DNA of 64,000 nucleotides from Bacteroidota bacterium (GTDB lineage Bacteria; Bacteroidota; Bacteroidia; Sphingobacteriales; Sphingobacteriaceae), in the NCBI GenBank assembly GCA_023450085.1, contig JAEXHI010000030.1, positions 186,001 to 250,000 on the forward strand, written 5' to 3'. This document shows positions 59,916 to 64,000 of this stretch, piece by piece. A program made the position numbers and the translations under genes. A model generated the notes under the pieces. The model was given only the letters and a program-made list of their open reading frames with translations. It did no database searches and had not been told where the DNA came from. Each line of letters begins with the position of its first letter. Position 1 is the first letter of the stretch.

Positions 59916-60014
59916 ATGGATAATCCAGGTGAAAGTAATGCGAAGTCTTTTTTCGAAGACGGGAATAAAATTATTTTGAGGATGTTTTTGAAAGCTTTAA
60001 GATTTATCTTATGA
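59916..60014 (+). CDS. possible 32-aa peptide, unknown
   Basis: ATG 59916 to TGA 60014 encodes 32 residues (begins MDNPGESNAKSFFEDG). The sequence looks protein-like and is followed by 63 bp to the next gene. It could be a remnant or a chance frame. No homolog is recognised. Confidence 0.2.
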   Translation: MDNPGESNAKSFFEDGNKIILRMFLKALRFIL

Positions 60015-60077
60015 AGATAAACTACGGGATAACCGTTTCTTTCCTATTTTTAAATAATTTCTTTTCTAATAGATAAA

Positions 60078-61088
60078 ATGAGAAACCTTTCAGTTTTTTT
60101 TCTTTTATTTTTTCTTTACGGCTGTGAATTCGCAGAAAACAATGCTTCTGAGGAAAGCCATAAATGCGCATCTTATTTTTATGGAGATTCGCTACTAGTT
60201 TCAAAAAATAAGGATTCTTTAGTTACGATAAGTAATTACTTAACCAAAGAAGTATATCGTTTTGTGTCCAAAACAGAATATTGCATATTGCCAATAATAA
60301 GAAATAATCATCTTTATTTCTTAAAAAGTGACAGTTCGGTCGAATGTGTTAGTTTATCTTCCAAAAGTAAGGTGTGGGAATTCAAAACAACAAATAAGAT
60401 TAATAACATTAAGTCTTTTGGTCAATTTTTAGTACTTAATATTGAACACCAAGGAGTAAAGGTGTTGAAATTACAATCAGGGCAGCTTCTTCGAGACTTT
60501 AACAGGGCTAAAGGCCAGAAGTGTAACGATATGCTCATAAATGATTTTATCCTAGATCATGAAAGCTTGTTTATTACTGACTTTAATTGTAATAATATAT
60601 CAAGTGTAGATTTAAATAGCGGTGATTTAAAATGGGGCTATAATACGAATCTTTCTGCTACAAGGTTTCTGTTGTGTGATACATTATTGTTTGGAGGAAT
60701 AACTGGAAATCCTTTGGAAAAGGAAGGTAAAATAGTGTTGTTTAATAAAAAAAGTGGGAAAGTTGTTTTCGAAAGAAAGGAACTTTTTGATCTAGTTGTA
60801 AAACCGGTTAAATACTTAAGTAGTGTATTGTTTGTGACCTATGATCAAAAAATTAAAAAATTCAATTTAAGCACCAGGCAAATAGAAAAATTGGTGGAAC
60901 TAAAAGACTTAGGAGGAATTTGTGACAACCAGCTCTATCTTCAAGGCAATAAGCTTTATTTTTCTAATTGTGATAATGAGATTTATGAATATGACCTTTT
61001 AAAAGATAAGCTCGTATTTATAAAAAAAACTGAAAACAAGTTAGTTAATGTATTCGAATTCGATAAGGTTTTGCATTTTGAGAATTAA
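60078..61088 (+). CDS. lipoprotein with PQQ-like beta-propeller repeats
   Basis: The 336-aa protein has a lipobox ending FLYGC (Cys16). Blades follow the pattern seen in PQQ_2 proteins: VDLNSGDLKWGYNTN, LFNKKSGKVVFERKE, NLSTRQIEKLV and EYDLLKDKLVF. It is distinctly AT-rich compared with neighbours. The function is unknown; BamB-like scaffolding or sensing is only one possibility. The following 187 bp to the M14 gene hold only a -7-like element. Confidence 0.7.
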   Translation: MRNLSVFFLLFFLYGCEFAENNASEESHKCASYFYGDSLLVSKNKDSLVTISNYLTKEVYRFVSKTEYCILPIIRNNHLYFLKSDSSVECVSLSSKSKVWEFKTTNKINNIKSFGQFLVLNIEHQGVKVLKLQSGQLLRDFNRAKGQKCNDMLINDFILDHESLFITDFNCNNISSVDLNSGDLKWGYNTNLSATRFLLCDTLLFGGITGNPLEKEGKIVLFNKKSGKVVFERKELFDLVVKPVKYLSSVLFVTYDQKIKKFNLSTRQIEKLVELKDLGGICDNQLYLQGNKLYFSNCDNEIYEYDLLKDKLVFIKKTENKLVNVFEFDKVLHFEN

Positions 61089-61241
61089 GTAATCCTTGAT
61101 GCAATTGCTTTAATAAAGCTATGAAGAGAAGGCTGCGGCATGTTAATGTGCTGTTGTCAAAAGTGCTAGCGGGTCTGTAGCTCCACAAAATTATTCGTGT
61201 AACAAATTTAAAGAGGTCCTACAAGGAGTTTTTATCTGTCC

Positions 61242-61249
61242 TATATTTG
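61242..61249 (+). promoter_or_regulatory. perfect TAnnTTTG -7 element before the M14 peptidase gene
   Basis: TATATTTG at 61242-61249 lies 26 bp before the ATG, a normal distance. The flanking CTATATTTGATTT matches the region before purU (38775). Confidence 0.4.
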
Positions 61250-61275
61250 ATTTAACCATCAAACAAAAAAGCAGT

Positions 61276-63954
61276 ATGATAAAACGATACTTGATCAAGG
61301 GCGCATGGATGTTCTTTTTGGTAACCAGCCTCAGTGCGGTTGCCCAAGAGGTTCCAAGTCCGAAGTCGCATTTTGGATTTTCCATAGGCGATAATTACCA
61401 ATTGGCCAATTATACCCAAACCGAAGCTTATTTTAAGAAACTAGCGGCAAGCTCTAAAAGAGTGAAATTGGTAGATATTGGCAAAACAGAAGAAGGTAAA
61501 AGTCAGTATATGCTGATCATCACTTCTCCCGAAAACCAACAAAACTTAGCGAAATACAAATCTATTTCTCAAAAATTGGCCCGTGCCGAAGCTTTAACCG
61601 ACCAAGAAGCAAAAGATTTGGCGCAACAAGGTAAAGCGGTAGTTTGGATTGATGGTGGACTGCATGCCAATGAAACTGTTGGAGCTCATCAGTTAATTCA
61701 AACGGCCTATAATTTGGCAAGTAGAACCGATGCAGAAACCACAAGGATTTTGGATGATGTGATTGTATTGATGACCCATGCCAATCCTGATGGACAAGAG
61801 TTACAAAGCAATTGGTATATGAGGGAAAAAACACCAGAGAAAAGATCTTTAGCGGGTTTGCCGGTATTGTACCAAAAATATGCTGGACACGATAACAACC
61901 GCGATTTCTTTATGTTAAACTTAAAGGAAACGCAAAATATGGGCCGACAGTTGTTCATTGAGTGGAACCCACAAATTATGTACAACCACCACCAATCCGG
62001 TCCAGCGGGAACAGTAGTGGCAGGACCTCCATTCCGTGATCCTCATAACTATGTTTTCGATCCTATTATTTTGACCAGCTTAGATGCCGTTGGTGCGGCC
62101 ATGCATAACCGCCTAAACGTAGAAGATAAACCAGGTTATACCCAAAGAAATGGCTCGGTTTTTTCTACTTGGTATAATGGTGGATTAAGAACGACCACTT
62201 ATTTTCATAACATGATTGGATTGCTTACCGAAATTGTGGGTAGTCCAACACCAATGGAAATTCCTTTGGTACCGTCTAGGTTATTGCCTAACAGTGATTC
62301 CCCAAATCCGGTATTACCTCAAAAATGGTTCTTTAAAAATGCCATTGATTATTCGGTTTCCATGAATTATGCGGTATTGAACTATGCACAACGTTATCAC
62401 GATGAGTTGTTGTTCAATGTGTATAAAATGGGTAAAAACTCTATCGAAAGAGGAGCTAAGGATACTTGGTCTTTCTCTCCTAAGAAAATAGAAGCCATTA
62501 ATGCAGCGGCCAAGAAAGATAAGTCGGACAATGCGGGAGCTAGAAGAAGCATGGATCCAAAATATTTGGATGAGGTGATGAAAGACCCAGCAAACCGAGA
62601 TGCAAGAGGATATATTATTTCTGCCAATCAGCCAGATTTTACTACAGCCATCAGGTTTTTAAACGCGTTGATCAGAACGGGCGTAGAAGTGCAAAAGGCC
62701 ACTGCAGCATTTACGGTTGAAGGCAAACAATATCCAGCAGGTTCCTATATCGTAAAAACGGATCAGGCATTTAGACCACACGTTTTGGATATGTTTGAAC
62801 CACAAGATCACCCGAATGATTTTAAATATGAAGGTGGACCTCCAGTGGCTCCTTATGATGCTGCGGGTTGGACTTTGGCTTTCTTAATGAATGTAAAGTT
62901 TGATCGAGTATTAAATGCATTTAATGGCCCTTTCCAAAAAATGCCTCTTGGAGAATTGTTAAAGGCAAACCCGCAAGCTTTGCCTAGTGCTAGTGGCTTT
63001 GCTTTAAGTGCCCAAGCTAACGAAAGCTATTTGGCTGTAAACGAACTGTTGAAAGCAAAAGTAGAAGTGTTACGTAACCCTGCAGACGGGTCTTTTTATG
63101 TTCCTGCAAGCGCAGCGGCAAAAGCAGCACTAAATAAAGCAGAGCATAATTTTGGAATGAAAGTTACTGCGGCCAGTAAGCCAAAAGGAGCAGTAAAAGT
63201 TAAGCCATCTAGAATTGCTTTGTGGGATACTTATGGAGGTTCTATGCCTTCGGGATGGATGCGCTACATTATGGAGCAATACCATTACGATATTACCGTG
63301 GTTTATCCACCGGATATTGACGCTGGAAAACTTAAAGATAATTATGATGTGTTGATCATGGTTGGAGGTTCTGTACCTGCATTGGCTAATGAAGGTGGAA
63401 GAGGATTTAATCCTCCAGCGGCAGACAATATTCCAGATGAATTTAAGGGAAGAGTAGGTAGAATGACTGCAGAAAAATCTGTTCCTCAGTTGAAAGCATT
63501 TTTAGAGAATGGAGGAAATATTGTCGCTATTGGTTCAGCTACGAGCTTAGCCTCACATTTAGGACTTCCTGTTAAAAATGCTTTGCTTACTGCAGATGGC
63601 AAGCGTTTATCGAATGATAAGTATTATGTGCCAGGAAGTGTGTTAAGCGTTAAAACAGATGCTAAACTAGCCGCTAATTGGGGCTTAGATGAAAATACGG
63701 ATGTTTATTTTGATAATAGTCCAGTATTTAAAATCACCGAAAACGATGGCAAAATTAAACCTTTGGCCTGGTTTGCTACAGATCAACCTTTGCGTAGTGG
63801 TTGGGCTTGGGGACAAGCTTATTTGAAAGATGGTGTTGCCGCTTTTGAAGCAGACTACGGTAAAGGAAAGCTATTTGCTTTTGGACCAGAAATTACTTTC
63901 AGGGCACAAACCCATGGAACATTTAAATGGCTGTTCAATCAGCTTTATAAATAA
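61276..63954 (+). CDS. secreted M14-family zinc carboxypeptidase
   Basis: The 892-aa protein has a signal peptide ending SAVAQ. The M14 domain (about 45-360) has the metal motif HxxE in GGLHANETVGAHQ, HANPDGQELQSNWYMR with the substrate-binding Asn/Arg region, and YNHHQSGPAG with the third zinc His. The C-terminal region (about 640-885) is a glutamine-amidotransferase-like flavodoxin fold (KPSRIALWDTYGGSMPSG, LIMVGGSVPAL). No T9SS C-terminal sorting domain is visible. It likely degrades peptides outside the cytoplasm. The gene is complete. Confidence 0.9.
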   Translation: MIKRYLIKGAWMFFLVTSLSAVAQEVPSPKSHFGFSIGDNYQLANYTQTEAYFKKLAASSKRVKLVDIGKTEEGKSQYMLIITSPENQQNLAKYKSISQKLARAEALTDQEAKDLAQQGKAVVWIDGGLHANETVGAHQLIQTAYNLASRTDAETTRILDDVIVLMTHANPDGQELQSNWYMREKTPEKRSLAGLPVLYQKYAGHDNNRDFFMLNLKETQNMGRQLFIEWNPQIMYNHHQSGPAGTVVAGPPFRDPHNYVFDPIILTSLDAVGAAMHNRLNVEDKPGYTQRNGSVFSTWYNGGLRTTTYFHNMIGLLTEIVGSPTPMEIPLVPSRLLPNSDSPNPVLPQKWFFKNAIDYSVSMNYAVLNYAQRYHDELLFNVYKMGKNSIERGAKDTWSFSPKKIEAINAAAKKDKSDNAGARRSMDPKYLDEVMKDPANRDARGYIISANQPDFTTAIRFLNALIRTGVEVQKATAAFTVEGKQYPAGSYIVKTDQAFRPHVLDMFEPQDHPNDFKYEGGPPVAPYDAAGWTLAFLMNVKFDRVLNAFNGPFQKMPLGELLKANPQALPSASGFALSAQANESYLAVNELLKAKVEVLRNPADGSFYVPASAAAKAALNKAEHNFGMKVTAASKPKGAVKVKPSRIALWDTYGGSMPSGWMRYIMEQYHYDITVVYPPDIDAGKLKDNYDVLIMVGGSVPALANEGGRGFNPPAADNIPDEFKGRVGRMTAEKSVPQLKAFLENGGNIVAIGSATSLASHLGLPVKNALLTADGKRLSNDKYYVPGSVLSVKTDAKLAANWGLDENTDVYFDNSPVFKITENDGKIKPLAWFATDQPLRSGWAWGQAYLKDGVAAFEADYGKGKLFAFGPEITFRAQTHGTFKWLFNQLYK

Positions 63955-64000
63955 AAAGAAGCTATAAATTAAATTATAGTGTTTGATTTTCACGGGCAGT

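Overview
The window looks like a chromosomal segment of a Bacteroidota bacterium, most likely Sphingobacteriaceae (Pedobacter-like). The evidence is low GC, a PorX-type response regulator with a PglZ domain, a FecI/FecR/TonB-dependent-receptor locus, and several families typical of the phylum (DUF4175, DUF2807, DUF4876, Big_5 lipoproteins). Starts are rarely preceded by a Shine-Dalgarno sequence, and a few perfect TAnnTTTG -7 elements are present. I see no rRNA, tRNA, CRISPR array, transposase or prophage.

Layout. 1-7.1 kb: a truncated HD-domain phosphohydrolase (minus), then porX and tsaE, a secreted repeat protein on the other strand, alanine dehydrogenase and a VanX-like dipeptidase. 7.1-15.6 kb: cell-envelope genes (histidine phosphatase, an AONS-like PLP enzyme, a GH18 lipoprotein, PBP4/DacB, an aspartic protease with a PDZ domain, an NAGPA protein, a lipoprotein, a cold-shock protein, GDPD). 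15.8-19.6 kb: a 1104-aa DUF4175 coiled-coil protein and ybeY. 19.6-26.1 kb: a mixed block (gene fragment, short repeats, PepSY protein, ApbE-DUF2271 fusion, DUF2807 protein, a sensor-only 4-helix membrane protein, ABC-F ATPase) lying between ybeY and mnmG.

26-37.5 kb is AT-rich and looks origin-proximal. Two 16-bp parS sites precede mnmG. The 457-bp AT-rich gap between the divergent genes nadB and nadA holds one perfect and one near-perfect DnaA box. A Big_5 lipoprotein, a gamma-carbonic anhydrase, nadB/nadA, an S41 protease, thiL and a glycosyltransferase surround these sites.

37.4-48.9 kb is mostly housekeeping: rmuC, purU, two tandem secreted paralogs of unknown family, a DAO-type oxidoreductase, a YugP-type protease, divergent cupin/HxlR genes, AraC-VOC, apaG-dusB, CPBP protease-cdsA. 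48.9-57.5 kb is a minus-strand transport locus in the order FecR, TonB receptor, DUF4876 lipoprotein, DUF6850-like barrel, di-heme peroxidase, ECF sigma factor. An RCC1-repeat lipoprotein is divergent from it. 58.9-64 kb holds a thioesterase, a well-formed cobalamin riboswitch with no obvious target, a PQQ-propeller-like lipoprotein and an M14 carboxypeptidase.

The signals I rank highest are the parS pair and candidate oriC, the orphan cobalamin riboswitch, three 9-bp direct repeats at exactly 21-bp spacing upstream of the DUF2807 gene, the peroxidase-containing FecIR locus with its sigma gene last, the tandem secreted Cys-motif paralogs, and degenerate 7- and 8-bp tandem repeats in two intergenic regions. 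All function calls come from reading the sequence; no database search was run.
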